DNA from: Pimelobacter sp.
GTDB lineage: Bacteria > Actinomycetota > Actinomycetes > Propionibacteriales > Nocardioidaceae
Assembly: GCA_002698575.1 (NCBI GenBank)
Contig: NZZG01000156.1
Location: 47,100 to 96,744, forward strand
Direction: 5' to 3'
Length of the DNA: 49,645 nucleotides
Of this stretch, positions 34,450 through 42,733 are shown piece by piece; positions within the stretch are counted from its first letter, which is position 1, and each line of letters starts with the position of its first letter. A program made the position numbers and the translations under genes. Below the pieces are notes generated by a model. The model worked only from the letters and a program-made list of their open reading frames with translations. It ran no database searches and was not told where the DNA came from.

Positions 34450-35745
34450 TCAGTACGGCGTGGACCGCGCCAGCCCCAGCGCGCGTTCCATGACGAACGG
34501 CGTGTTCTGGCGGTACAGCCAGGGCCGCCCGAACCACAGGTAGGCATCGACGTGCTCCCGGGCGTCGGCGCGCGCCTGCTCCGAGAGGCCCCAGGCCGGG
34601 TCGGCGACCTCGGTGGTGGGCGGGATGCCGAGGGTCACGCAGGTGCGCTGGTCGGCGGGTGAGGTGCACACGAACGCGTTGTCCGGGTCGGGTCCGGTGT
34701 AGGTCCCGAAGGGGAACGGGTTCCCGTTGGCCGAGGTGTCGATGACCACCTTCTTGCCGGCGATCCCGCGGTCTGCGAGCGCCTCGACGATCGCCGCTCC
34801 TCGCTCGACCTCGATCTCGGTCGCGGAGTAGTGGGTGCCGTTGAGGGCGATGCCCCGAGCGTCCTCGATGCCCGCGGGCAGCAGGAAGCGCAGCACCTCC
34901 GCAACCCCGCCCTGCCCGGGCGCGGGCCAGTCGCCGGCCCCCACCTCGATGTAGACGCTCGTGCGGGGCAGCGCCGACAGCACCCGGGACGCGTAGGCCA
35001 CCAGTGCCGCGGGCACGGCGGGCCCGCCCGGCGCACACAGCGCGAAGGGACCGTCGGGCTGGAGCACGATCGCGGTCGGCGTCGCCCCGACCGCCGCGGC
35101 GAAGCTGTCGATCCACCGGCGGTACGACGCCTTCTCGGCCTCGGTGGGCAGCCGGCGGCACGCCTCGTGCTCCCAGGGGACCATCCGGAAGACCGTCATC
35201 TGGACCAGCGCCTCCGGGTCACCCTGCTGGGTGCCGGCGATGTACTCCTCGACCTCGCCGGCGATCTCGTCGTCGCCGATCCAGGCCCCGAACCACGCCG
35301 CCTTGGGCTCCAGGGCGATCTTCGCCAGCGCCTGCTTGGTGGCACCGGTCGCGCGCAGGTAGGGCGCGGAGGTGGGTTCACGAGGACCCTGGTAGACGCC
35401 CCAGGTCCGGGCCTCGAGCGGATTCTCGGCAGTGGCGCGGGCGCGACGCTCCGCGCGCTTGCGGACCCGCTGCCGGACCTCCTCCTGCTCCCGGGCCTCC
35501 TCTCGACGCGAGGCCGTCTGCAGCAGACGGGGGGCGCGTTCGCCCGCCTCCTCGGGGACCAGCTCCTCCGACGTCGCACCCGGCCCCGCCGAGGGTGCCG
35601 AGGAGGCCGAGGAGGCCGAGGAGGAGGGCGACAGTCCTGGACCCTGCGCCGTCGGGATCGCCGGACCTGCGCAGCCGGCCAGCAGCGCCACCGCGACCAG
35701 CAGCGTCGCCGGCCACCGGGTCGCCGGGCGCGCTCGTCGGATCAT
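34450..35745 (-). CDS. Lipoprotein with a divergent glycoside hydrolase family 6 domain
   Basis: Protein of 431 aa. Lipobox LLAGCAGP, Ser/Ala-rich linker, a charged Arg/Glu helix (about 75-105), then a GH6 domain (about 110-431). GH6 enzymes are endoglucanases or cellobiohydrolases. Recognisable blocks: YRRWIDSFAAAVG, AIVLQPDGPF with Asp231 at the position of the catalytic acid, GIALNGTHYSATE, VVIDTSANGNP and HVDAYLWFGRPW. Compared with Thermobifida Cel6A, the RDNS loop reads WEHEA, FDAGH reads IEVGA, and the Asp of the CDP motif is replaced (VCTSP). Activity on cellulose is therefore uncertain. The ATG is leaderless. Confidence 0.8.
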   Translation of the reverse strand: MIRRARPATRWPATLLVAVALLAGCAGPAIPTAQGPGLSPSSSASSASSAPSAGPGATSEELVPEEAGERAPRLLQTASRREEAREQEEVRQRVRKRAERRARATAENPLEARTWGVYQGPREPTSAPYLRATGATKQALAKIALEPKAAWFGAWIGDDEIAGEVEEYIAGTQQGDPEALVQMTVFRMVPWEHEACRRLPTEAEKASYRRWIDSFAAAVGATPTAIVLQPDGPFALCAPGGPAVPAALVAYASRVLSALPRTSVYIEVGAGDWPAPGQGGVAEVLRFLLPAGIEDARGIALNGTHYSATEIEVERGAAIVEALADRGIAGKKVVIDTSANGNPFPFGTYTGPDPDNAFVCTSPADQRTCVTLGIPPTTEVADPAWGLSEQARADAREHVDAYLWFGRPWLYRQNTPFVMERALGLARSTPY

Positions 35746-35751
35746 CGTCCC

Positions 35752-35757
35752 ACCGTA
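35752..35757 (-). promoter_or_regulatory. -10 hexamer of the leaderless GH6 transcript
   Basis: TACGGT on the minus strand, 6 nt before the ATG at 35745, facing away from the transglutaminase promoter 33 bp to the right. Confidence 0.55.
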
Positions 35758-35789
35758 GCCCGGGCATGCTCGCTCCTTTCGACGCCTGC

Positions 35790-35795
35790 AAGGAT
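35790..35795 (+). promoter_or_regulatory. -10 hexamer of the leaderless transglutaminase transcript
   Basis: AAGGAT, 6 nt before the GTG at 35802. The two divergent -10 elements share a 56-bp gap, so their upstream regions lie inside the opposite gene. Confidence 0.45.
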
Positions 35796-35801
35796 GAGGC
35801 G

Positions 35802-36602
35802 GTGACCAGGAGCGTGGGTGCCGAGCTGCAGGTCTCGGCCGACGCCGAGTCCGAGATCGAGCTCCAGCTCGCCGTGGCCAGGAGCCCCGGGCTGACGATC
35901 GAGGAGGAGCTGGTGGTCACCGGCCCCTGGGGGCGGCTGAGCGCGAGCGAGGTGTCGACGCCCCACCACGGCCGGATGCACCTCGTCACCCTGCCGCCGG
36001 GACTCACCACGATCAGCTACAGCGCGACGGTGGCCGGGCAGGCCGCCGTACCCGCCCCCGACCCGCTCGCCCTCTCGGAGTACCGCCGAGCGAGCCGCTA
36101 CGCCACCTCGGACACGTTCGGCGGCTACGCGCAGTCGGAGTTCGGCGACGTGGCCGATGACGAGCTGCTGCCCTCGGTCTCGGCCTGGGTGGGCACGCGC
36201 CTGGCCTACGTGCCCGGCAGCAGCGGTCCGACCGACGGCGCCTCGGAGACCCTGCTCGGCGGCGCCGGCGTGTGTCGCGACTACGCCCACCTGGTGATCA
36301 CGCTGCTGCGCGCGCTCGGGGTCCCCGCCCGGCTGGTCGCCGTCTACGCTCCCGGCTGCGACCCGATGGACTTCCACGCCGTCGTCGAGGCCTACGTCAC
36401 CGACGGGTGGTACGTCGTCGACGCGACCGCGTTGGCGCCGCGGTCGTCCCTCGTCCGCATCGCCACCGGCCGTGACGCCGCCGACACCGCCTTCATGTCG
36501 ACCGCTCGGGGCCACGCCCTGCTCACCTACTGCGAGGTCAGCGCCGTCGCCGACGACGGACTGCCCGACGACGACCTGTTCCGCCCCGTCCGCCTGGCCT
36601 GA
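35802..36602 (+). CDS. Transglutaminase-like cysteine protease family protein
   Basis: Protein of 266 aa with an N-terminal beta domain (about 1-85, like the bacterial transglutaminase N-terminal region) and a transglutaminase core. The catalytic triad is Cys158 in GAGVCRDYAHL, His192 in MDFHAVVEAY and Asp207 in WYVVDATAL. No signal peptide is present from the GTG at 35802; an ATG at 35766 is in frame but lies upstream of the -10. Family members in bacteria are mostly peptidases or amidases. It is divergent from the GH6 lipoprotein and followed after 19 bp by the LLM flavin gene with its own ribosome-binding site. Substrate unknown. Confidence 0.87.
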   Translation: MTRSVGAELQVSADAESEIELQLAVARSPGLTIEEELVVTGPWGRLSASEVSTPHHGRMHLVTLPPGLTTISYSATVAGQAAVPAPDPLALSEYRRASRYATSDTFGGYAQSEFGDVADDELLPSVSAWVGTRLAYVPGSSGPTDGASETLLGGAGVCRDYAHLVITLLRALGVPARLVAVYAPGCDPMDFHAVVEAYVTDGWYVVDATALAPRSSLVRIATGRDAADTAFMSTARGHALLTYCEVSAVADDGLPDDDLFRPVRLA

Positions 36603-36621
36603 ACCACCCGAGGAGTCCCCC

Positions 36622-37650
36622 GTGCACGTCGGCATCGACAGCTTCGTCTCCCGGGTCACCGACCCCTCGACCGGGCACGTCATCGGCCCGGCGGAGCGGA
36701 TGGCGCACCTGCTGGAGGAGATCGAGCTCGCCGATCGCAGTGGGCTGCACTCCTTCGGGATCGGCGAGCACCACCGCGAGGAGTACTACGACTCCGCTCC
36801 CCCGGTGATCCTGGCCGCTGCCGCGGCCCGCACCTCGCGCATCCGACTCGGCAGCGCCGTCGCGGTGCTGAGCGCCAACGACCCCGTGCGGCTCTTCCAG
36901 CAGTTCGCGACGTTGGACCTGATCTCCCGGGGCCGGATGGACCTCGTGGTCGGCCGGGGCTCGTTCACCGAGTCGTTCCCGCTCTTCGGGCTGGACCTGC
37001 ACGACTACGACGAGCTCTTCAGCGAGAAGCTCGACCTGCTCCTGAAGATCCGTCAGGCACCGCAGGTCACCTGGAGTGGCCGGCACCGCCCCGCACTGTC
37101 GGGCCAGGGCATCTACCCGCGTCCGGTCCAGGACCCGCTGCCCATCTGGGTGGGGGTCGGCGGGACGCCGGAGTCGTTCGTGCGGGCCGGCCTGCTCGGC
37201 CTGCCGCTGATGGTCGCCATCATCGGCGGCGAGCCCCGCCGCTTCGCTCCCCTGGTCGACCTCTACCGTCGAGCCGGGGCCGAGGCGGGCCACGACCCCA
37301 CCTCCCTCCGGGTCGGTGTGCACGTCTTCGGCTACGTCGGCGAGAGCCGACAGCACGCCGCCGACACGATCTATCCCGGGTGGCACGAGATGTTCACCAG
37401 CGTCTCGCGCGAGCGCGGCTTCCCACCGCCGAACCGCGCGCAGTTCGACGCCACCAGCGGCCCCGACGGGGCGTTCTTCCTGGGTGATCCCGACGGGATC
37501 GTCGCCAAGCTGGAACGCGTGACCGACCAGCTCGGTGGGGTGGATCGGATCTCGCTGCAGATGACCAACCCACGCCTGGCCCACGCCGACCTGCTGCGCG
37601 GCATCGAGCTGCTCGGCACCGAGGTCGCGCCGCGGGTCGCCCACCTCTGA
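36622..37650 (+). CDS. LLM-class flavin-dependent oxidoreductase (bacterial luciferase-like)
   Basis: Protein of 342 aa with the luciferase-like TIM barrel. Family stretches: SFGIGEHHREEYYDSAPPV near residues 40-58, RIRLGSAVAVLSANDPVRL, GRMDLVVGRGSFTESFPLFG, and LPIWVGVGGTPESFVRAG near 175. It uses reduced FMN or F420; nothing here distinguishes them with certainty, and the EHHREEY pattern is common in the FMN alkanal-type branch. The GTG start has GAGGAG 6 nt upstream, a leadered start coupled to the transglutaminase transcript. The gene ends in a convergent hairpin shared with the next gene. Confidence 0.88.
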   Translation: MHVGIDSFVSRVTDPSTGHVIGPAERMAHLLEEIELADRSGLHSFGIGEHHREEYYDSAPPVILAAAAARTSRIRLGSAVAVLSANDPVRLFQQFATLDLISRGRMDLVVGRGSFTESFPLFGLDLHDYDELFSEKLDLLLKIRQAPQVTWSGRHRPALSGQGIYPRPVQDPLPIWVGVGGTPESFVRAGLLGLPLMVAIIGGEPRRFAPLVDLYRRAGAEAGHDPTSLRVGVHVFGYVGESRQHAADTIYPGWHEMFTSVSRERGFPPPNRAQFDATSGPDGAFFLGDPDGIVAKLERVTDQLGGVDRISLQMTNPRLAHADLLRGIELLGTEVAPRVAHL

Positions 37651-37680
37651 GCGGGAGACCCGCCCAGGAGGGTCCGCTCA
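37648..37680. terminator. Convergent hairpin overlapping both stop codons
   Basis: TGAGCGG (37648-37654) pairs with CCGCTCA (37674-37680) and ACCC with GGGT inside, with a 3-nt bulge and an 8-nt loop. The arms contain the two opposing stop codons. There is no T-run, so termination would rely on the stem alone. Confidence 0.5.
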
Positions 37681-38433
37681 GGAGTGCAGGGCCTCCGGCA
37701 CCATGCTGATCGAGGCGAGCATGTCCCCCACGTCGCCGGCGTAGGAGGTGTCGGCGGCCAGGGAGAGGATGAAGAAGTACTCGTCCCCCGCCCGGAGCGT
37801 CACCATCACACCGTTGGCCCCACTGGCCGAGGTCACCTGGTGCAGCCGGCCCGGCTGCTTGCCGATCGTGACCTCGGAGGAGTCGCCGATCGTGGAGCCG
37901 TCGCCGGACAGCAGGTCCGCGATCGCCGGGGTGAAGCGGTCCAGGTCGGGCACCGAGTCGGAGTGCTCGTAGTGCACCAGCGACAACGTCGCCCCCCGCG
38001 GACTGGCCTCCGGGTTGAGGACCAGCGACTGCGACAGCGCGGATGCGTCGAGCTCGCTCTCGCCGCCCGGCGGCGTGGTGCTCAGCAGCGGGACCTCGGC
38101 CAGGGTGGCACTCCATCTCTCGGGGACGCGGACCCCGAAGAAGCCGTCCAGGTAGACGGACTTGTCGCCGACCATGAGCAGCCCGCCCGGGAGGTCCGTG
38201 CCGTCGGCTGGCTCGGTCACGACCGGTGAGGCCTCGGGTGAGGGTTCCGGGGTGGCCTCCGGCGAGGGTGCCGACGTGCTGGAGGTCTGATCGGGAACCG
38301 GGTCGGCCACCGACCCGCCGGAGCTGCCCCCGCAGCCGGAGAGCAGCACGGCTGCTGTGAGAGCGGCGAGGCCGGCCCGAGGAGCGGTGAGCGGGCGGGG
38401 CGGACGGGTGGTCGGGGGCGAGGGAGGGCGCAC
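37678..38433 (-). CDS. Lipoprotein of unknown function
   Basis: Protein of 251 aa. Lipoprotein signal (AGLAALTAAVLLSGCGG, lipobox LSGC), a linker of alternating Pro/Glu/Ser (SPEATPEPSPEASP), then a folded domain (about 75-251) with GGLLMVGDKSVYLDGFFGVRVPERW near the start. The domain style, with GVRVPERWSATLAEVP and a later FFILSLAADTSYAGDVGDML, resembles actinobacterial lipoproteins that carry a PsbP/LpqN-like fold, but I cannot assign it firmly. It is convergent with the LLM gene and begins 58 bp after the ROK regulator stop. The start is a GTG; TTGGGT 6 nt upstream is only a weak -10. Confidence 0.72.
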   Translation of the reverse strand: MRPPSPPTTRPPRPLTAPRAGLAALTAAVLLSGCGGSSGGSVADPVPDQTSSTSAPSPEATPEPSPEASPVVTEPADGTDLPGGLLMVGDKSVYLDGFFGVRVPERWSATLAEVPLLSTTPPGGESELDASALSQSLVLNPEASPRGATLSLVHYEHSDSVPDLDRFTPAIADLLSGDGSTIGDSSEVTIGKQPGRLHQVTSASGANGVMVTLRAGDEYFFILSLAADTSYAGDVGDMLASISMVPEALHS

Positions 38434-38491
38434 CGTTCAACCCAACCACCCCTCGGGGTGGGCTGGCAGCGGTGGTCTAGACGGGGCCGAG

Positions 38492-39700
38492 TCAGCCCAG
38501 CAGCGCGGCGTCGATCCGCTCGGGGTCGAAGATGTGGTCGGCGAGCAGCAGGGCCAGCCCCACGGAGCCGGCGCGCTCGTCCAGTCGGCTGCGGTGCAGC
38601 TCGAGACGCCGGGTGGCCAGCGGGAGCGAGCGGGAGTAGACCATCTCGCGCAGTCCGGCGAAGATCTGCTCCTCCGCCTCGGCCAGCTGGCCACCGACGA
38701 CGATGACCCGCGGGTTGAGGATGCTCACGGTCTCGGCGAGGGCCACCCCGAGCACGCGACCCGCCGTACGGGCCAGTGCCACCGCGACCGGGTCGGCCGT
38801 GCGGATCCGGTCGACGAGCTCGTCGACGTCCGCGACGTCGCGACCCTCGGCCACGAGGTCGCGGATCATCGCCCAACCACCCGCCCGGGCCTCGACGCAG
38901 CCCGTGTTGCCGCACCGACACACGGGACCACCGTCCTCGCCCGGCTCGAAGGTCTGGGTGTGCCCGATGTCGCCGGCCGCCCCGTCGGCGCCGCGGTGGA
39001 TGCGGCCCCCGGCGATGATCCCGGCGCCGACGCCGGTCCCCAGCTTGAGCATCAGCATGGTGTCGGCGTCGGGGTAGTGGCTGCGGTACTCCCCCCACGC
39101 CATCGCGGTGGCGTCCTTCTCGAGCAGCAGCGGGCAGGCGTAGCTCCGGGCGAACCACCCGCGCAGGTCGAAGCGGTCCCACCCGGTCATGATCGGCGGG
39201 CTCACCACGGTCGCCTGCTCGTGGTCGACCGGTCCCGGCACCGACAGGGCGATGCCCAGCACCTCGTCGGGCGAGCGACCCGCCAGCGCAAGAAGGTCGG
39301 TGAAGAGCCCGTCGGTCGAGGCCAGCACCGTGGTGGGGCCGAGCGTGACGTCTGTGGGGACCGAACGGTCGTGCAGGATCTCACCGCTGACGTCGCACAC
39401 GGCGGCCCGCATGGCGGTGGCCCCGATGTCGCACACGAGCAGCACCCCGCGGTCGACGTTGAGGGTGAACGAGCCTGCCGGCCGCCCGCGACCGCGACCC
39501 TGGACCACGTCGGGCTGCCGGTCGACGATCATCCGGGACTGCAGGAGCAGGTCGATGCGCTGGTTGACGGTGGAGCGAGAGAGCCCCGTCACCGTCATCA
39601 CCTCCGCACGCGTGAGAGGCGGCCCGGCACGGAACAGCGCCAGCAGCGCTCCGGGGCCGGTGCCCGGCCGGCCGCCTGCCGTCACGGCGAGTGCTGTCAT
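38492..39700 (-). CDS. ROK-family transcriptional regulator of the sugar operon
   Basis: Protein of 402 aa. An N-terminal winged helix (LTRAEVMTVTGLSRSTVNQR, about 30-49) is followed by a ROK sugar-kinase-like domain: ATP-type loop VCDIGATAMRAAVCD, GTGVGAGIIAGGRIHRGADG, and the zinc motif C-x-C-x4-C (CRCGNTGC) of ROK repressors. The LEKDATAMAWGEYRSH region carries the catalytic-site Asp equivalent (EKDA), so sugar binding is likely even if kinase activity is not. It is divergent from the sugar ABC operon and probably represses it until the sugar binds. The ATG at 39700 is 7 nt after TAGAGT (39708-39713), preferred over an in-frame upstream start. Confidence 0.9.
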   Translation of the reverse strand: MTALAVTAGGRPGTGPGALLALFRAGPPLTRAEVMTVTGLSRSTVNQRIDLLLQSRMIVDRQPDVVQGRGRGRPAGSFTLNVDRGVLLVCDIGATAMRAAVCDVSGEILHDRSVPTDVTLGPTTVLASTDGLFTDLLALAGRSPDEVLGIALSVPGPVDHEQATVVSPPIMTGWDRFDLRGWFARSYACPLLLEKDATAMAWGEYRSHYPDADTMLMLKLGTGVGAGIIAGGRIHRGADGAAGDIGHTQTFEPGEDGGPVCRCGNTGCVEARAGGWAMIRDLVAEGRDVADVDELVDRIRTADPVAVALARTAGRVLGVALAETVSILNPRVIVVGGQLAEAEEQIFAGLREMVYSRSLPLATRRLELHRSRLDERAGSVGLALLLADHIFDPERIDAALLG

Positions 39701-39838
39701 GCCCGCCACTCTATTAAATCCTGCCGCCAAACGAAATACCCGTGATTAATGATTGACAACTACGCATTATTCAGGCTCCAATGAGACCACCACCACACCT
39801 CGGCCGTCCCCGACGGCCCCACGAGAAGGAATCACCAG
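39701..39838. promoter_or_regulatory. AT-rich divergent control region of the sugar module
   Basis: The segment 39708-39785 is much richer in A and T than its surroundings. It holds the ROK -10 (TAGAGT, minus strand, 39713-39708), a TTGACA (39753-39758), a CATTAT -10 candidate (39765-39770, with GTGATT 17 nt upstream) and a TAATG...CATTA dyad (39747-39751 and 39765-39769). AAGGA at about 39825 serves the first ABC gene. The dyad is a candidate ROK operator. Confidence 0.55.
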
Positions 39839-40858
39839 ATGCTTCAACGCCGCAGCACTCGCACCCGTCTCGCCGTCCTCGCCGTCTGCGGCTCCCTGTC
39901 CCTGGCCGTCACCGCCTGCGGTGACGACGGCGGAACCTCGGGATCCAGCGGTTCCGGCGACGTCGCCGCGGTGATCAAGGGCCTCGACAACCCCTTCTTC
40001 CAGCAGATGGAGGCCGGCATCGACGCCGCCGATGACAACGTCGACGTCCAGGCCGCCGCCGACATCACCGACACGACCGGACAGCTCGACAAGCTGACCG
40101 TCGTGGCCGGCCAGGACCCCGCCTGCGTGATCGTCAACCCGATCGACGGCACCAACCTCGTCCAGGGCATGGCCCAGCTGGCGGCCAACGACGTCCCGAT
40201 CGTCAACATCGACAGCCCCGTCGACACCGACGCGGCAGCCCAGGCCGACGCGGCCCCGGCCACCTACATCGGCACCGACAACGTCGACGCAGGCAGGCTC
40301 GCCGGCGAGCAGATGCTGAGCCTCCTGCCGGACGGCGGGAGCGTCGCGCTGATCGGCGGGATCGCCGGGGACGTCACGAGCAACGCGCGCCTGGACGGCT
40401 TCACCGAGACGGCCGGCTCCGGAGTCGACATCGTCCAGACCGTGGCCGCCAACTGGTCGCGCGACGAGGCCCTCACCCAGGCGACCACGCTGCTGCGGGC
40501 CAACGACGACCTCGCCGGCTTCTTCGTCGCCACCGACGACATGGCCCTGGGTGTCGCCCGCGCCGTCTCGGACGTGGGTCGCACCGGTGAGGTCGAGATC
40601 ATCAGTGTCGACGGCGTCCTGGACGGGCTCAAGGGGGTCCAGAGCGGCGATCTCTCCGCCGTCGTCGCGCAGTACCCCTACGCGATCGGCGAGATGGGCG
40701 TCCACGCCTGCCAGGCCGCGATCGCCGGCGCCGACCTGCCCAGCGACGTCACCGCCCCGATCGCCCTGGTGACCGCCGACAACGTGGACCAGGCCATCGA
40801 GGCGGCGCCGGCACCGTTCGAGGCCTACGACGACCCGTTCGCCGCGCTCGTCGACTGA
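39839..40858 (+). CDS. Sugar ABC transporter substrate-binding lipoprotein (RbsB/FrcB-like)
   Basis: Protein of 339 aa with a lipobox (SLAVTACGDDGG, Cys about 27) and a periplasmic-binding-protein type 1 fold: VAAVIKGLDNPFFQQMEAGI, a hinge near NPIDGTNLVQGMAQLAANDV, YIGTDNVDAGRLAGEQML and SVDGVLDGLKGVQSGDLSAVVAQYP. This is the pattern of ribose/fructose/galactose-type pentose and hexose binders. It is tethered outside the membrane and delivers a monosaccharide to the permease. It is the first gene of a six-gene run and the nearest neighbour of the ROK regulator. The sugar cannot be read from sequence; the operon's ketose epimerase and kinase point to a ketose. Confidence 0.92.
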   Translation: MLQRRSTRTRLAVLAVCGSLSLAVTACGDDGGTSGSSGSGDVAAVIKGLDNPFFQQMEAGIDAADDNVDVQAAADITDTTGQLDKLTVVAGQDPACVIVNPIDGTNLVQGMAQLAANDVPIVNIDSPVDTDAAAQADAAPATYIGTDNVDAGRLAGEQMLSLLPDGGSVALIGGIAGDVTSNARLDGFTETAGSGVDIVQTVAANWSRDEALTQATTLLRANDDLAGFFVATDDMALGVARAVSDVGRTGEVEIISVDGVLDGLKGVQSGDLSAVVAQYPYAIGEMGVHACQAAIAGADLPSDVTAPIALVTADNVDQAIEAAPAPFEAYDDPFAALVD

Positions 40859-40902
40859 CCGTTCCCCCGACGACCGACCCAGCAGAGCCAGGAGAGAGCA
40901 TC

Positions 40903-41934
40903 ATGTCCGTTGTGGCACACACAGACGCCGCCCCGCACGGCGCTTCCCCGGAGGCGCCGGAGACCGGGTCCGGCACCGGTGGCGTGGGCGAGTCCTGGCG
41001 CACCCGCGTGACCGACCTCAGCTTCTGGGCCGAGCGTGCCTCGGGCATCGGGCTGGTCCTGCTGCTGGTCGTCTTCACCGCGCTCGACCCGTCCTTCCTG
41101 AGCTCGGGCAACATCGCGGGCATCCTGTCGGCCTCGGCGGCCCTGATCATCCTCGCCGTCGCCCAGACGTTCGTGGTGGCAACCGCGGGGATCGACCTGT
41201 CCATCGCCTCGGTGATGACCCTCGGCATCGTCGTGCTCGGCCAGCTGTACGCCGCCGGGACACCGTTGGGCCTGTGCTTCGTGGGCGCGATCGTGGCCGG
41301 GCTGCTGGCGGGCCTGGTCAACGGCTTCCTCGTCGCGAAGGCCAAGATCACCGACTTCGTCGTGACCCTGGGCATGCTCTCGGCGGCCTCGGGCCTGGGT
41401 CTGATCCTCTCCGACGGCCAGCCGGTGACGGTGACCGAGGGCTTCTTCTTCGACATCTCCCTCGACGGCCCCGTCAGCATGGTCAGCTGGATCGTGGTGC
41501 TGGCCATCGTCGTGGCGGTCGTCGCCCACGTGGTGCTCTTCCACACCCGTTTCGGCACCCACGTGCTCGCCACCGGCGGGTCCCCGGAGGCCGCGACCGC
41601 CACCGGCATCCGCACCGACCGGGTCAAGCTGGCGGTCTACGCGATCGCCGGCCTGCTGGCCGGTCTCGCAGCGATCATCGTCGTGGCACGCCTCGGCTCC
41701 ACACCGCCCGCCGCCAACACGACGTACCTGCTCAACTCCGTCGCCGCGGTGGTCCTCGGTGGGGTCAGCCTCTTCGGCGGCAAGGCCAGCATCCTGGGCC
41801 CGGTCTTCGGAGCCCTGCTCCTCACCGTGCTGCTCAACGGCCTGACCACGCTCGGTGTCTCGCAGTACTACCAGCCCCTGTCCGTCGGCGTCGTGGTCGT
41901 CGCCGCCGCCTTCCTGATGAGGTTCCAGAAATGA
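40903..41934 (+). CDS. Sugar ABC transporter permease (RbsC/FrcC-like)
   Basis: Protein of 343 aa with about nine to ten membrane segments after a hydrophilic N-terminus of about 45 residues. Family blocks: ATAGIDLSIASVMTLGIV (permease signature, about 88-105), GLVNGFLVAKAKITDFVVTLG, TRFGTHVLATGGSPEAATATGI and VLGGVSLFGGKASILGPVFGALLL. These identify the branched-chain/ribose-type sugar permease family. The ATG follows GGAGAGAG. Its stop overlaps the ATPase start by 4 bp, fixing subunit ratio. No fused ATPase domain, so two permeases would pair with two copies of the single-domain ATPase. Confidence 0.93.
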   Translation: MSVVAHTDAAPHGASPEAPETGSGTGGVGESWRTRVTDLSFWAERASGIGLVLLLVVFTALDPSFLSSGNIAGILSASAALIILAVAQTFVVATAGIDLSIASVMTLGIVVLGQLYAAGTPLGLCFVGAIVAGLLAGLVNGFLVAKAKITDFVVTLGMLSAASGLGLILSDGQPVTVTEGFFFDISLDGPVSMVSWIVVLAIVVAVVAHVVLFHTRFGTHVLATGGSPEAATATGIRTDRVKLAVYAIAGLLAGLAAIIVVARLGSTPPAANTTYLLNSVAAVVLGGVSLFGGKASILGPVFGALLLTVLLNGLTTLGVSQYYQPLSVGVVVVAAAFLMRFQK

Positions 41935-42665
41935 GCACCCCGATCATCGAGGCGCGCGACGTCTCGCTCAGCTTCGGCTCCGTGCGTGCGCTGCGCGACG
42001 TCAGCCTGACCATCGGTCCCGGCGAGATCACCGCCCTCGTGGGCGACAACGGTGCCGGCAAGTCGACCTTGGTGCGCTGCTTCTCCGGCGTCCACCGGCC
42101 GCAGTCGGGAACGGTCCTGCTGGACGACTGGCCCGTGTCGTTCAGCAGCCCGGAGGCCGCGCGCTCCCAGGGGATCGAGACGGTCCACCAGAACCTCGCG
42201 CTCGTCGAGGACCTCACGGTCTGGCAGAACCTGTTCCTCAACCGCGAGCTCACCCGCTTCGGCATGCTCGACCGCCGCCGGATGCGCCGCGACGCCGCCC
42301 GGATGGTCTCCGAGCTCGCCGTCAACGTGCCCGAGGTGACCTCCCGGGTACGACGGCTCTCCGGCGGGCAGCGCCAGGCGGTCTCGATCTGTCGGGCAGC
42401 AGGATTCTCGAGCCGCCTCGTGATCATGGACGAGCCCACCGCCGCCCTCGGCGTGCAGGAGACCAAGAAGGTCGAGGAGCTCATCGTGCGCCTGCGCGAC
42501 GAGGGCCACGCCGTGCTGCTGATCAGCCACAACTTCGCCCAGGTCATGCGGCTCTCGCAGCAGGTCTGGGTGATGCGCGCCGGGCAGTGCGTCGCCGGTC
42601 GCCGTACCGAGCAGACCACCGGCGAGGAGATCGTCGGGCTGATCACGGGTGCGGTCGCCGCCTGA
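41931..42665 (+). CDS. Sugar ABC transporter ATP-binding protein, single domain (FrcA-like)
   Basis: Protein of 244 aa with one ABC domain, unlike the duplicated RbsA/MglA type. Walker A is GDNGAGKST (38-46), signature LSGGQRQAV (about 141), Walker B LVIMDEPTAALGV, and the switch His is in LLISHNF. Carbohydrate ABC systems with a single-domain ATPase and RbsB/RbsC-type partners are known from rhizobial frcBCA (fructose, mannose, ribose), which supports a fructose-like substrate by analogy. The ATG overlaps the permease stop by 4 bp. The frame is open far upstream inside the permease gene, but the ATP-binding domain starts at this ATG. Confidence 0.93.
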   Translation: MSTPIIEARDVSLSFGSVRALRDVSLTIGPGEITALVGDNGAGKSTLVRCFSGVHRPQSGTVLLDDWPVSFSSPEAARSQGIETVHQNLALVEDLTVWQNLFLNRELTRFGMLDRRRMRRDAARMVSELAVNVPEVTSRVRRLSGGQRQAVSICRAAGFSSRLVIMDEPTAALGVQETKKVEELIVRLRDEGHAVLLISHNFAQVMRLSQQVWVMRAGQCVAGRRTEQTTGEEIVGLITGAVAA

Positions 42666-42733
42666 CCGGCCCGCCGTTCCTTGCTCACCCACCCCCGACC
42701 CGCCACCCGTCACCAGACATTCGAGGATCCGTC

